Below, in pieces: positions 25,586-34,426 of a DNA stretch of 64,000 nucleotides. A model generated the notes under the pieces. That model worked only from the letters and a program-made list of their open reading frames with translations, made no database searches and was not told the DNA's origin. The stretch lies in the NCBI GenBank assembly GCA_041821185.1, contig JBGUBD010000014.1, positions 1-64,000 on the forward strand, read 5' to 3'. How positions within the stretch are numbered: the first letter of the stretch is position 1; the number at the start of each line of letters is the position of its first letter. A program made the position numbers and the translations under genes. The DNA comes from Phycisphaerales bacterium AB-hyl4 (GTDB lineage Bacteria; Planctomycetota; Phycisphaerae; Phycisphaerales; Phycisphaeraceae).

Positions 25586-25802
25586 GATCAATCTCCAGTT
25601 GCAAAAGAATGTTAAACAACACGCTGCACGCTTGGGGTTAGACGGCAAACGCCGCGTGCAGTTCCCTGTCATGACCAACACGGGCAGACCGGGACCATCG
25701 CGTCGGCGCTCGGGCAAACGCGGATTTCATCATGCCAACCTCCGGAACGGGAGACAGGTGCATGCCAAGTACACCCGCAGCCCGCACCCCAGCGCATGAC
25801 AA

Positions 25803-28800
25803 CTACTGCGCTTCACGACCTTGCAAACGGTCGAGCACCGCCTGCGTCCGGGCGATACGCCGGTTCAATTCCGCAAGATTCACGCCAGGCAGTTCACGCT
25901 GAGCCTGCAACGCCTCCAACCGATCCTGCAGGACGTGAGTCCGGTGGTCGCGGTACAACCCACCGTCCCCAATCAGAATCACGTCGCCGGCCTGAAGTTG
26001 CACATCCTGATGACCGCCGGGCGCGATTGGAGGCTGAAGATGCCGCCGCCGCGCCTCCCGTTCGCCCGGTCCACTGCGCACCAACTCGGCCCGCCAGCGA
26101 TTCGGCAGATCGTCAGCCAGTTCACCCAGCAATTGCGAGAACATCAACACCTCATCGGCCGGCAACGCGTAGGTCTTCAACACATCCGTGTGGGTGAGTA
26201 CATAAACAACTTCTCCCTCCGCTCCAGCGGCTCTGCGAATCTCCGCGATCGAGCGCACCCGACCGGCCACCGGGTCCTGCTGGGCGAAGAAGCCGACGAT
26301 CGGCTCATCCACCGCCGCCACCCGTGCCGCGTAGACGACGCTCTTGACCACGGTCCCTTCGCGCAGCCACTGTCCGCGCCAGAGCATCACGTACTCGTCC
26401 GTCCCCAGCGTGGTCGGCTCCGCCAGGTGCTGCCACTGGAACGTGGCGTTCGGCGGGATCGCCGTGCGATAAGCCGAGCTTTCACGCCGTGGGCCGTCCG
26501 CGTGATCCCGCCGCAGGGTGGCGGTGAAGGTCAGTTCGTCGGCTCCGAAGCCGAGACGAAGGCTCAGCGTCTTGTGATCCACGTCATCGACAAGTTTCTG
26601 ATCACCGCCGCCGCCGTGCTCGCGCAACTGCCCGTTCTCATCGGTGATGTACCAGCCACGGACGAGCCGCACATGGTCGGGCAGATCGAGCTGCCACGTG
26701 ATCACCATCTCACGCTCGTCCGGCCTCAGCGTGTGGCGGCGAATGTGACCATGAGCCTCGGCGGGCTCGCCCCCCGCATTGATCTCCTGCAGTCGACCAA
26801 GCGGAATGCTGGTGATGCGAATTTGCTGGTTGTCGCCCGCCTCTGTCTGACTCAATGGGCCAATGAGCAGGAAAAAAGCTTCGCCATCCGCACGCACCAG
26901 CACCAGGTGTTCCCCCTCCTGGACTTCCACACGATGCAACTGGTTTCGTTCCGCCGACCGAATCCGCTCCTGCACTTGCTCGGCCACATCACGGCGCGTC
27001 ATCTGAGCGAGCAGATCGTTGGCGTCGCGATAGCGCGGACGCTCCGCCGACTCGAACGGCACCACGACCGCCCCGCGCACCGTCACCAGCACGTTCGCTT
27101 CGGGCATGTAAAGATCGCCGGCCTCGGCTTCACGCGCCAAGGCCTCGGGCGACGCATCTACCGGCAGGCCGTGCCGTTGCAGGCTCAGGTGACGCACGTC
27201 GAACCGCTCCGGCGAAAGGTCCAGCAACAGCAGCGTGCCGAAGCGGTCGCGATTCGGCTCCACCAGCGGCAGATGTGTGACGAACCTTGTGGGAAAGTCC
27301 CGCCGATCTTCAAATGCCGGTCGATCAAGGTCCGTTGGTAAATCGTGACCTTGAGCGTGATCCGGCAGCGGCCGCACCGGACGCTCCCGCTCCGCTTCGT
27401 CCATGCGAAACACCGGCTCCGCCGCCACCCGCACCATGTAGCGGATCGTCCGCACCACCTCGCCGTCCCGCACCCATTGGCCTTCCCACAGCGTCTGGTA
27501 ATTCTCTTCCTGCGCTGCGATCATCTGATCGGCTGGCAAGGTCCGCATGCGAAGTCGGGCACCTTCGGGCACACGCCGCCGCGTGCCCATCGTTTGCAAT
27601 GACATGGGCGCTGCCTCGTCATCAGCCGCCGGTTCCATGCCCGGCAGCTCGATGCGACGACGCGTCCCGCCGGTCAACACGAGTTGGTCGCCCTCGATCG
27701 CCACGTCCAGCATCAGCGGGATCGTCCGCCGGTTCGGCTCGCGGATGACGCCGCCGCTGTCGACGCGTTCCCTGCTCGAGCCGTCGGGCCCATAGCTGGC
27801 CCAACCATGCAGCACCGTCACATCACGATCCACCTCCAGCGACCAGCGATATTCGGCAGGCTCATCCTCCGCTCCCGCCGCCGCGTCGAAATCCACCCAC
27901 CCCTCGGGATGTTCGCTGGTCAGGCGGATGGGCCAGGCGTTTGAGCGAACCTGGTCTCGCAATGCCGCGTCCGGGGCTGCTCCTGTTACCTCATGATGGT
28001 AATTCTCCACCAGCTTGTACTGCACCTGCACGCCGCCGGTGTTGGTGAAGCCGGTGATCTGGAGCACGCCAACCGAGCCGGCGCGGGTCTTGAAGCGGTA
28101 GGTGAGCGGCAACTCACCTTTGGCATCAAGCAGGCCGACGGTCGCCGGCTCAAGGTGGGCCAGATGATTGAAGAAATCGACAAGCGTTCGCGGGTGATAC
28201 TGATCCCACGCACCGTCATCCACCGGAAACGCCAGAAGCCGATGGGTGAGAATTGGATAGGCATCATGTGTCGGTTGCTGCTGGTTGCGGATCAGGTCGA
28301 TACCCGCATCCTCCGCCCATCGTGTGAAGTCCGCCGAGTCGGCCTCGCGAATGTCCGGCTTGGGCATCGGTTGCTCGCCGGTGTCGAGATCGAGAAAACT
28401 CAGACGATCGTTCTCACTGCGTCCGTAGGGTTCGATCGTGTGTTCAATCACCAGCCCGAAAGCGGGCTCGGCGTCGCGGTGGTCATCCTCAGGTTCCAGG
28501 GCTGACACCTCCTCATCCGTCTCACCTTCAACCGAATCGGCCTGTCCCACCACCACCTCCACCTCCACCTCCGTCTCGTGCCCCGGCTGCAGCGAGACGT
28601 TGCGGAACTCGACCCAGCGATAGGGGCGGCTTTCAACGGAAAGCGTGTCTAGTTGCTCCAGTGTCAGGCCATCGAAGGTATAGCGAAGGCTCTGTACATC
28701 TCCGCCGCGCCCACGCCGTTGCGGTGAGGCAATGTGTTGATTTCCAGCGTTGTCAGTGGACACAAGGCGGACCGCTCGATCCATGATGGCATGAGAAACG

Positions 28801-30476
28801 TCGATGACAACCGCATCGCCACGCTGCTCCGGCGACGTGACGACGACCGGCTCGGTGGTGTTCAGCACGGTTGTTCCGACAGCGGTCCAATCGAGCGTCC
28901 AATGCACGACTTCGCGCCAATCGCCGTGGGCCAGTCCCAGTTGCAAGTCGATAGCCTGCGTATCATCGTCAATTCGCGAAACAACAAAGCCGCGAGTGGT
29001 AGGGTATTGGTCCGATCTGGCCCCCGGCGCTCGCACTTCTGTGACACTTGTGCCTGCGGGACCCCGTGCGACGAGGTCTAGGTCTGGATTCGAGATCTTC
29101 ACCGCAATCTCGTAAGGCCGGTCCTCATTCGACCATGTTCCCAGTTCATCATAAGGAGCGTCATCCAGACGCTGTCCGTCAGGCGACCACCATTCGCCAT
29201 CGTCGGGACGGAAGTTCTGCGCCACACCCACAAGTTCAACGTGCACATCATCGATAAAGGTCGCCCGGTACGGTGGCTCGTCCGCCTCGGCCAACGGTTC
29301 TGAGCTCTCCGCGGACTCGACATCCGCCTGCAGCATCGCCACCGGTACCGCCACCGCGCCGATGAGCGTGATCGTCAGCGCCACGCCCAGCCGGCTCATC
29401 GCGCGGCGGTTGCGGTGCTGGTCGAGGATGGCGACGAGTCGGCCATCGAGCTTGCTGCGGCGGGCCATGGCGATGCCGGCGTGGGCGGTGAACAGACCTG
29501 CTTGCGGGCCGGTGGCGATGTCCAGCAGGTGCTGGGCGTACTCACTGGCCTTCGTCTCGTGTGTGAGCACGAGGTCGTCGCAGGCTCGCTCCCGTTCGAT
29601 GAGCATGCGGTGGGCGGCGTACCACATCAGCGGGTTGAACCAGTAAACGGCACAGGCGACCTGTGTGAGCAGTTGCGTCAGGCAGTCGTAACGCTTGACG
29701 TGGGCCAGTTCGTGCAGCAGCACGGCTCGCCGCCGCTGGGGCGACCAGTCTTCGCTGTCCACCGGCACAAGCACCGTGGCAGGCACCCCCGGTAGGCAGC
29801 CCCAGGTCATCGGCATGATCGGCTGCCGGCTGCGGCGAAGCACCACCGGTCGTTGCAGGTTGAGTTTTGCTTGCAGTTCCCGCAACAGGTGCTGCCAGCT
29901 GCTGGCGGTGATCGGCTGACTGGTCCGCTTGAGTCGCATCAGGCCGAGAGCGCCGAAGACGATCGGCAGCAGCGCAAAGCTCGCACCGCCCAGCCAGACC
30001 CACGGCAGCCAGGCGAGCATCACACGCCACGTCGGCGAAGCTGGCTCTGCCTCGGCCAATGTCATCGGGGCGGACTCGGCGGGCGCATCGTCGATCGCTT
30101 GTGCACCATCTGTCGGTGAAACCGCTGGCCCTGCCGGTGCCGGAACGGAGCGTCCATCGCCAGCGGGTGGCGGTGCGTCGGCAAGGATGCTGCCATCGTC
30201 GCCGGCCGCCGGCGCATCAGCGAAGGGTGTGGGTGCGGTGTCGGTGGTGTGCGGTTCAACCTCGACAGTGGTCGGCAACGTCGGCAGCACGGCCAGCCCC
30301 GGCAGCAAATACGCCAGCACCGGCAGCCCCAGCACGGCCGCGATCGCCGCGGTCCAGACCGTGTGCCGGGCGGCGGCCGAGTGGCGGCGCATCAGCGCGG
30401 TGACGATTGCCGCCAGCAGCAGGATCACCGTGGACTTGATCGCAACGTCGAGCAGAAGGGGCAGAAGGTGCTGCAT
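25803..30476 (-). CDS. Giant M56 (BlaR1-like) metallopeptidase, second copy, with unassigned sensor region
   Basis: 1557 residues. Helices at ~8-62 and ~150-182 flank the M56 catalytic domain with HELAH at 255-259 and ACDDLVL at ~298-304; another helix lies at ~366-385. The remaining ~1150 residues are predicted extracytoplasmic and beta-rich, with repeated PEFRMDEAER- and LWRGQWLREGTVVKS-like units that I cannot assign. The C-terminus ends in an SLBB-like QLQAGDVILIGDGG block and a short coiled coil. About 55 residues from YAQHLLDIATGPQAGLF onward are almost identical to the other M56 protein here, while the sensor parts differ. Its own adjacent blaI is reduced to a fragment at 30541-30603. 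Confidence 0.82.
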   Translation of the reverse strand: MQHLLPLLLDVAIKSTVILLLAAIVTALMRRHSAAARHTVWTAAIAAVLGLPVLAYLLPGLAVLPTLPTTVEVEPHTTDTAPTPFADAPAAGDDGSILADAPPPAGDGRSVPAPAGPAVSPTDGAQAIDDAPAESAPMTLAEAEPASPTWRVMLAWLPWVWLGGASFALLPIVFGALGLMRLKRTSQPITASSWQHLLRELQAKLNLQRPVVLRRSRQPIMPMTWGCLPGVPATVLVPVDSEDWSPQRRRAVLLHELAHVKRYDCLTQLLTQVACAVYWFNPLMWYAAHRMLIERERACDDLVLTHETKASEYAQHLLDIATGPQAGLFTAHAGIAMARRSKLDGRLVAILDQHRNRRAMSRLGVALTITLIGAVAVPVAMLQADVESAESSEPLAEADEPPYRATFIDDVHVELVGVAQNFRPDDGEWWSPDGQRLDDAPYDELGTWSNEDRPYEIAVKISNPDLDLVARGPAGTSVTEVRAPGARSDQYPTTRGFVVSRIDDDTQAIDLQLGLAHGDWREVVHWTLDWTAVGTTVLNTTEPVVVTSPEQRGDAVVIDVSHAIMDRAVRLVSTDNAGNQHIASPQRRGRGGDVQSLRYTFDGLTLEQLDTLSVESRPYRWVEFRNVSLQPGHETEVEVEVVVGQADSVEGETDEEVSALEPEDDHRDAEPAFGLVIEHTIEPYGRSENDRLSFLDLDTGEQPMPKPDIREADSADFTRWAEDAGIDLIRNQQQPTHDAYPILTHRLLAFPVDDGAWDQYHPRTLVDFFNHLAHLEPATVGLLDAKGELPLTYRFKTRAGSVGVLQITGFTNTGGVQVQYKLVENYHHEVTGAAPDAALRDQVRSNAWPIRLTSEHPEGWVDFDAAAGAEDEPAEYRWSLEVDRDVTVLHGWASYGPDGSSRERVDSGGVIREPNRRTIPLMLDVAIEGDQLVLTGGTRRRIELPGMEPAADDEAAPMSLQTMGTRRRVPEGARLRMRTLPADQMIAAQEENYQTLWEGQWVRDGEVVRTIRYMVRVAAEPVFRMDEAERERPVRPLPDHAQGHDLPTDLDRPAFEDRRDFPTRFVTHLPLVEPNRDRFGTLLLLDLSPERFDVRHLSLQRHGLPVDASPEALAREAEAGDLYMPEANVLVTVRGAVVVPFESAERPRYRDANDLLAQMTRRDVAEQVQERIRSAERNQLHRVEVQEGEHLVLVRADGEAFFLLIGPLSQTEAGDNQQIRITSIPLGRLQEINAGGEPAEAHGHIRRHTLRPDEREMVITWQLDLPDHVRLVRGWYITDENGQLREHGGGGDQKLVDDVDHKTLSLRLGFGADELTFTATLRRDHADGPRRESSAYRTAIPPNATFQWQHLAEPTTLGTDEYVMLWRGQWLREGTVVKSVVYAARVAAVDEPIVGFFAQQDPVAGRVRSIAEIRRAAGAEGEVVYVLTHTDVLKTYALPADEVLMFSQLLGELADDLPNRWRAELVRSGPGEREARRRHLQPPIAPGGHQDVQLQAGDVILIGDGGLYRDHRTHVLQDRLEALQAQRELPGVNLAELNRRIARTQAVLDRLQGREAQ

Positions 30477-30540
30477 GGGAACGGCTCCCCGGTCAGTGGT
30501 GGATCATGGCGACAATCGAATCACAAGTGGAAAGCGATGT

Positions 30541-30603
30541 CAGTCGCCCCGGTCGCGGGCGTCGTCGATCATCGGGTGCAGCCGTTATCGCTGCTCTTTG
30601 GTA
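30541..30603 (-). pseudogene. 3' remnant of a blaI gene
   Basis: The minus strand reads LTKEQR, a TAA stop, then RLHPMIDDARDRGD and TGA. It matches the last 21 codons of the intact BlaI at 32781-33164 (LTEEQRQRLHQMIDDARDRGD), with about 10 nucleotide differences. The rest of this blaI is gone and a HEAT-repeat gene lies where it should be. It shows that the downstream M56 gene once had its own adjacent repressor. Confidence 0.75.
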
Positions 30604-30622
30604 AGACTCGTGGACAATTACG

Positions 30623-32689
30623 TCAGTGCCAGAACACCCCCGTCCCGTACAGCAGCCGCTCATGCATGTACGGGGCGGCATACGCACGGAAGCGGTAAAC
30701 CAGGCCTTCCCGGGCCCGCCGACGCAGGGACGATTCGTAGCCACCTTCCCGGCTGAAGCTGCGGTAGTTGGGCAAGGTGAAGTTCACGTCCTGCATCAGG
30801 CGCTGGAGCCGGGAGACTCGGGCAGGCTCCAGCAGTTCGCCCAAAGACCACGCGGCGAGTTGTTGCAGATGGGCGTCGTCGCTGTCGAGCAGGGCGATCA
30901 GGCCAGGCGTGATGTCGTAGTGGCCGGACCACTTCAGGCTGCGCACTACCGTCTGGCTGATGTACCGCTCCCGCGTGAAGGCCGAGAGCAGCAGCGGGCC
31001 GGCCTCCTCTTCGCCCAGCAAGCCGACGCCCATGATCGCCGCTCGCTGAGCGAGCACGGAAACGCGTGTCGAGCCAGAGACATCTTCATGAAGCTGGTCC
31101 ACATCCACCTCCTCCACCGGCGTCAATCCCATGTTGCTGGCGAGTTGGAGGACGACGGGGTCACGGTGCATCCCGAGCGCCAGGATGATGTGGCCGGTCA
31201 GCAGAGCTTCATCAGGACGTACACGCCCGGCCGCCTCACGCAGGATCTCGTTGGCCAACGGATGCTTGCTGAGCCCCAAGGCCAAAGCACAAGCGGAGCG
31301 GAACTCGGTGGTTTCGCTACGGTCGTTGAGATAGCGTTCGAGCCGTTGCAGCGGACGCCGCTGCTCGCGAACGGCACGATCGTGACGGTGGGCAAGGTCA
31401 TCAGCGGCGAGGGCCACACCTCGTTCCGCGAGCAGCCCGAGACCAATTGCAGCCATGGCACGATTGGGGTCGAGCGGCCTTTCACGGCGGCGCAAGTGCT
31501 CATAGGTGTAGCGCATGGCCATCACGTCCATGAACAGGTCGACATCACTCGAACCGCCGATTTGACCGAGAGAGACGAGGCCGAATCGAACTTCCGATGC
31601 GCCTCGGTCCTGCCGCACCAGCGTTCCGTGAAACCAACGGCGGTCATAGAAGGGATACCGGCCGGGGTCGCCACGCAACTGATCACGCTGCTCCTGCGGC
31701 ACTTCTGAAAATGAGCGAAGAAGGTTGCGCCTCGCAAGCGATCGCTCGTAGTCGTCAGCTTCATCATAGAACGCCAAGGCCATCGCGGCCGCATGGCGGA
31801 TGCCAACAATCGGAGGAGCATACTCACCGTGCGTCTGGTAAGCACCACCGACCTGCCGAATATGCAGACGGTGCAGTCGCGGCAGGCTGTGAATCCGATT
31901 CGCCTGGCCCAAATCCAGATAGATGTCGGACAGCAGTTGCTCGTTGGCTTCGTCCTGGTTCTGCCCGATCGCCAGGATTGCCTCGGATACCAGTTGAGCA
32001 TCGCCACTTTCTCGCACCACCTGCTCCATCAGTTCCACCGTGCCCGGCGGATTGTGGATGCGAATTGCCCATGCGGCGAGCCGTTGTGCCTCGACTGATC
32101 GACTGGTGGTCATTACCTGGTGCAGCCGTTGCAACACCTCATCGGGCGGGTCGGTCATCAATCCCACCGCGACCACCCATGCACCCAGATCATCTTCATT
32201 GTTGAACGCGGATGGCAGGTCGGGATCGAGCATGTGGCCCCGGGCAGCCCCGTCATCAAGCAGCCCCAGTCCCAACCATGCCACCTGTCGCACCTCGGGG
32301 TTGGGGTGGGATGTCAGTTCGATCAGTCGCGCTGTGGCCTCGCCGGCCCCGACCTTTCCCAACGCCAGAGCCGCCTCTGCCACGAGCCGGGTGTCGACCG
32401 CTTCGGTCGCTTCGAGCAATGCCCTTACCGCATCCGCACGCCATTCCTCTGGCGAAGCCGCGATGTCGGGCACTTCGACCTTCGACAGTTGGTTCGCTTC
32501 CCACCAGTGCACCCAAGACCACCAGTTTTCAAGCCAGCCGTTCGGGTTCACCTCGGCCTGCTGAGTGTGCTGGGCGTTGGCGTCGGGAATCGTCGGGCAC
32601 GACATGTGGGCCACGGACATTCCCAGAATAATCAAAAGCATGCGTACCGGAACACCCACTCGTCGGTGCGACGTTTGTTTCGACATCAT
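30623..32689 (-). CDS. Exported HEAT-repeat protein
   Basis: 688 residues (a second ATG directly follows the first). The N-terminus has a basic region and hydrophobic core RMLLIILGMSVAHMSC that could be a lipoprotein signal with Cys as the modified residue. Residues ~85-250 carry HEAT-like repeats (AAEAALALGKVGAGEATARL, HPNPEVRQVAWLGLGLLDDG). More degenerate repeats continue to ~640 (AAWSLGELLEPARVSRL). HEAT arrays are protein-interaction scaffolds. The gene lies between the intact blaI and the M56 gene, all in one direction, so it is likely co-regulated by BlaI. Confidence 0.78.
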   Translation of the reverse strand: MMSKQTSHRRVGVPVRMLLIILGMSVAHMSCPTIPDANAQHTQQAEVNPNGWLENWWSWVHWWEANQLSKVEVPDIAASPEEWRADAVRALLEATEAVDTRLVAEAALALGKVGAGEATARLIELTSHPNPEVRQVAWLGLGLLDDGAARGHMLDPDLPSAFNNEDDLGAWVVAVGLMTDPPDEVLQRLHQVMTTSRSVEAQRLAAWAIRIHNPPGTVELMEQVVRESGDAQLVSEAILAIGQNQDEANEQLLSDIYLDLGQANRIHSLPRLHRLHIRQVGGAYQTHGEYAPPIVGIRHAAAMALAFYDEADDYERSLARRNLLRSFSEVPQEQRDQLRGDPGRYPFYDRRWFHGTLVRQDRGASEVRFGLVSLGQIGGSSDVDLFMDVMAMRYTYEHLRRRERPLDPNRAMAAIGLGLLAERGVALAADDLAHRHDRAVREQRRPLQRLERYLNDRSETTEFRSACALALGLSKHPLANEILREAAGRVRPDEALLTGHIILALGMHRDPVVLQLASNMGLTPVEEVDVDQLHEDVSGSTRVSVLAQRAAIMGVGLLGEEEAGPLLLSAFTRERYISQTVVRSLKWSGHYDITPGLIALLDSDDAHLQQLAAWSLGELLEPARVSRLQRLMQDVNFTLPNYRSFSREGGYESSLRRRAREGLVYRFRAYAAPYMHERLLYGTGVFWH

Positions 32690-32780
32690 GGCCCACCCGC
32701 TTCCTGATGAGTTGCTCGTGCCCGGACACGACCCCCGAGCGATAAAAAATCATTGATCGTCCTTTCGCCGATATCCACGA

Positions 32781-33164
32781 TCAGTCGCCGCGGTCGCGGG
32801 CGTCGTCGATCATCTGGTGCAGCCGCTGCCGCTGCTCTTCAGTCAGTTTCACCTTCCGTCCGGCCAGGTACGCCCCGAACGCCTGCTCCACCGAGCCGTC
32901 GAAGAAGGTCTGCACCACTTTCTGCATCGCCGACTGCCCGGTGCGTCGGCGCGGGGCCTTGGCCCGGTACAGATACTCCCGCCCGACCTTCCGGCGGGCA
33001 AGCAGCCCCTTGCGATCGAGGATGAGCACCATGTTGCGGATCGCCATCGACGTCGGCGGGTCGGGCAAATGTTCCTGCAACTGATTGACGCTCAACTCGC
33101 CCTCGGCATAAAGCGCGTTCATGATCTGCCGTTCCCGGCGGCTGAGGTTCTGGTGCGGGTCCAT
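32781..33164 (-). CDS. BlaI/MecI-family repressor, second copy
   Basis: 127 residues; GGAGAG lies 7-12 nt before the ATG. The winged helix (LSRRERQIMNALYAEGELSV, PTSMAIRNMVLILDRKGLL) and C-terminal dimerisation segment closely match the first BlaI, which differs mostly in the recognition helix region. It heads a unit of blaI, HEAT gene, blaI remnant and M56 gene. The usual cognate protease is therefore 2.3 kb away rather than adjacent. The inverted repeat CGCGA-N6-TCGCG at about 33270-33285 upstream is a possible operator. Confidence 0.9.
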   Translation of the reverse strand: MDPHQNLSRRERQIMNALYAEGELSVNQLQEHLPDPPTSMAIRNMVLILDRKGLLARRKVGREYLYRAKAPRRRTGQSAMQKVVQTFFDGSVEQAFGAYLAGRKVKLTEEQRQRLHQMIDDARDRGD

Positions 33165-33269
33165 GGGTGCTCTCCTCGAAGTTCCACAAGAAAGGCGGAC
33201 GTTGCGGTTGATGGCGTCGTTCAGTGCGCTACCTTTTTAACGCGCTAAGATATGCAAGGCAAGACCTGG

Positions 33270-33285
33270 CGCGAGATTTTTCGCG
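33270..33285. promoter_or_regulatory. Inverted repeat between divergent blaI and ECF sigma genes
   Basis: CGCGA, six AT-rich bases and TCGCG form a perfect 5-bp-arm dyad in the 211-nt divergent intergenic region. It lies about 106 nt from the blaI start and about 91 nt from the sigma factor start. It could be a BlaI or other regulator site, or a hairpin. No match to the CCAAAA dyads of the other BlaI system was seen. Confidence 0.35.
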
Positions 33286-33375
33286 TATGATTTTGCTGGC
33301 CATTTCACCAATTTCACGGCAGGATTCGGAAAAACCGGTGCGGGTGGTGTCTTACAGGTAGAACCGAGGAGGCGG

Positions 33376-33879
33376 ATGAGCGGGATTGAGCCGGAAAGCC
33401 TGGCCCGATGGTACGGCCGATTCGCTCCGGCGCTGCTGCTTTATGTCCGGCAATGGCTCGGTGCGGCGGAAGCCGAGGACGTGGTGCAGGAAGTGTTCGC
33501 ATCGCTGATGCAACAACGCCAGCCGCCTGCGTCGGTGCAGGCCTGGCTGTTCCGCTCGGCTCGCCACGCGGCGCTCAATGCTCAACGTTCACGCAGACGG
33601 CGTACGAGTCACGAAGCTCGCCTTGCCGCTACCGATGCGGGTTGGTTTCAGGCGGATCCCGGCCAGGCGATCGACGCCCAACTCGCCGAGCACACGCTGG
33701 CCGACCTGCCCGACGAACAGCGCGAGGTGATCGTGCTTCGGATCTGGGGCCAGTTGGGCTGGCAGGAAATCGCAGACCTGGTCGGGCGACCGACCTCAAC
33801 CGTGTTCAGCCGATACCAGAGCGGCTTGCAAAGTCTCCGGCAGCGATTGGAGAACCCATGTCAGAAACCAGACGATTGA
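33376..33879 (+). CDS. ECF-type RNA polymerase sigma factor
   Basis: 167 residues with GAGGAGG just upstream of the ATG. Region 2 spans residues ~10-75, including EAEDVVQEVFASLMQQ and VQAWLFRSARHAALN. Region 4 spans ~108-160 with LPDEQREVIVLRIWGQLGWQ and EIADLVGRPTSTVFSRYQSG. It directs RNA polymerase to an unknown stress or envelope regulon. The next gene overlaps it by 22 nt and encodes a single-pass membrane protein in the position of an anti-sigma factor. Confidence 0.9.
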   Translation: MSGIEPESLARWYGRFAPALLLYVRQWLGAAEAEDVVQEVFASLMQQRQPPASVQAWLFRSARHAALNAQRSRRRRTSHEARLAATDAGWFQADPGQAIDAQLAEHTLADLPDEQREVIVLRIWGQLGWQEIADLVGRPTSTVFSRYQSGLQSLRQRLENPCQKPDD

Positions 33880-34397
33880 CGGCAGAGCAGCGTGAGCTGG
33901 AATCGGCTTTGAGTGGCCTGCAGCCGCGCACCCCACGACGCGATCCGGCGGTGTTGATGTTCGAGCTTGGTCGACGCGCCGAGCGACGACGATGTCGACG
34001 GTGGCAAGCGGGCGTGGGCGGATTGAGCCTGCTGGTGGTATTAAGCGTGAGCTTGCACGTGACGAGCTTCGTCCGGCCAACCACGGGCACTGGTGTGATG
34101 GCAGAGCAGGACGAGGGAGCTTCCCCGCAACTCGTGCAGGACGAACCCGCTGAACGTCTGCCTCAACCGCAGCAACACGCCTCGACGAGGAGTGAGCGGG
34201 GGATGGCAGAGCCTGTGACAGATCGAACCTGGTCCTGGCGGACCGCCGTCTCCGAGGACGCGCAAGAGCGTTCGACCGAACATGACCACAGCGTCGGTCA
34301 TCTCAGCCGTGTCGTGCAGGAGCACGGGATCGACGCCCTGCCCGAGCCGGCGTTGCGGTTCAAGGTCGACCCATTGAATCTGTCTTCGTCGTTGTAG
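33858..34397 (+). CDS. Single-pass membrane protein, candidate anti-sigma factor
   Basis: 179 residues; the ATG at 33858 lies inside the sigma gene, so translation is probably coupled. A cytoplasmic N-terminus of ~47 residues precedes a helix (VGGLSLLVVLSVSLHVTSFV, ~53-72) and an extracytoplasmic region rich in Glu and Gln. Position and topology fit an anti-sigma factor. The zinc-binding HxxxCxxC motif of the common ZAS group is absent, so it would be an atypical member. The role is inferred from gene order only. Confidence 0.6.
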   Translation: MSETRRLTAEQRELESALSGLQPRTPRRDPAVLMFELGRRAERRRCRRWQAGVGGLSLLVVLSVSLHVTSFVRPTTGTGVMAEQDEGASPQLVQDEPAERLPQPQQHASTRSERGMAEPVTDRTWSWRTAVSEDAQERSTEHDHSVGHLSRVVQEHGIDALPEPALRFKVDPLNLSSSL

Positions 34398-34426
34398 CGC
34401 GATGAATGGACACTGGAGCACGAGTC

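Noticed and set aside
33408..34397. A 329-residue protein read from inside the sigma gene
   Set aside because: The first part is an out-of-frame shadow of the sigma factor; the real second gene starts at 33858.
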